A stretch of DNA of 6,732 nucleotides, taken from assembly GCA_003820635.1 (NCBI GenBank), contig RPOS01000161.1, positions 1 to 6,732 of the forward strand. The letters run 5' to 3'. Source of the stretch: Verrucomicrobiaceae bacterium. Its GTDB lineage: Bacteria > Verrucomicrobiota > Verrucomicrobiae > Verrucomicrobiales > Akkermansiaceae. The position numbers were made by a program, and so were the translations under genes. Of the stretch, positions 6,481-6,732 are shown one piece after another (within the stretch, counting starts at the first letter, position 1; each line of letters starts with the position of its first letter). Below the pieces are notes generated by a model. The model was not told the origin of the DNA, did not search any database, and saw only the letters and a list, made by a program, of their open reading frames with translations.

Positions 6481-6732
6481 ATGAAACTCCACGCGTCCCG
6501 CCGTGCGCACGGCTTCACCCTGATCGAACTCCTCGTCGTCATCGCCATCATCGCGGTGCTCGCCGGCGGAGGCTTTGCCGCCGGTAATGCCGCCATTCAA
6601 AAAGCCAGGAAAACCACGGCGCTGGCAACCGCCACCGCCATCGAGACCGCCGTGAACAATTTCTACACCGAATACGGCAGCATGCCGAAGGATGGAACTT
6701 CCGACACGACGGTGAAGACCGACTCCGATACC
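6481..6732 (+). CDS. Prepilin-like protein with N-terminal methylation motif, 3'-truncated
   Basis: Pseudopilin/prepilin of the type II secretion or type IV pilus class, exported and processed at the inner membrane by a PilD-type prepilin peptidase. Only the first 84 codons are in the window. The leader MKLHASRRAHG ends at G11, the predicted cleavage point. The mature protein would begin FTLIELLVVIAIIAVLAGG, with Phe at +1 and Glu at +5, followed by the long hydrophobic helix. Residues 38-66 continue as an Ala/Thr-rich helix ending with NNFYTEYGSMP, a stretch typical of PulG-like proteins and of the many single prepilin-like proteins in Verrucomicrobiota and Planctomycetota. No Shine-Dalgarno sequence precedes ATG 6481. 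Whether it is a true major pseudopilin or one of those orphan secreted proteins depends on the missing C-terminus. Confidence 0.92.
   Translation, partial: MKLHASRRAHGFTLIELLVVIAIIAVLAGGGFAAGNAAIQKARKTTALATATAIETAVNNFYTEYGSMPKDGTSDTTVKTDSDT

Overview
This is a GC-rich window (roughly 60% G+C by eye) from a bacterial chromosome. It holds seven protein genes, two of them cut by the window edges. Ordinary housekeeping genes dominate. I see no phage, transposase, CRISPR array, tRNA or rRNA. The gene set, the near absence of Shine-Dalgarno sequences, the type-II-pseudopilin-like protein and the uncharacterised gene next to nrdR suggest the PVC group, most likely Verrucomicrobiota (Luteolibacter-like). 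That placement is an inference from style and memory of such genomes and was not tested.

Left part, plus strand: the 3' 853 codons of ileS (isoleucyl-tRNA synthetase) are followed after 42 nt by lspA (signal peptidase II). ileS-lspA is a common bacterial arrangement. An imperfect REP-like palindrome straddles the ileS stop codon. A second patch inside ileS, between the catalytic core and the anticodon-binding domain, carries a perfect 9-bp hairpin and four tandem heptamers. lspA appears to end at a weak hairpin plus T-rich stretch.

Middle, plus strand: nrdR (repressor of ribonucleotide reductase genes) has a plausible promoter of its own. It is followed after 43 nt by a 190-codon gene of unknown function, probably co-transcribed and probably GTG-started. 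This second gene runs tail to tail into rph, with only 5 nt between the two stop codons.

Right part: on the minus strand a family-9 (heptosyltransferase-like) glycosyltransferase is followed by rph (RNase PH), with a 50-nt gap and perhaps one transcript. A 251-bp divergent spacer with two small inverted repeats separates the glycosyltransferase from a plus-strand prepilin-like gene that runs off the window end.

Together the genes cover tRNA charging, lipoprotein maturation, dNTP-synthesis control, tRNA 3'-end processing, cell-envelope glycan synthesis and a secreted fibre or pseudopilin component. I found no clear novel multi-gene system. The best leads are the nrdR-linked unknown gene, the repeat patch inside ileS, the REP-like palindrome at the ileS stop, and a recurring TGTTAGR heptamer that always sits on a rare TTA/CTA leucine codon.
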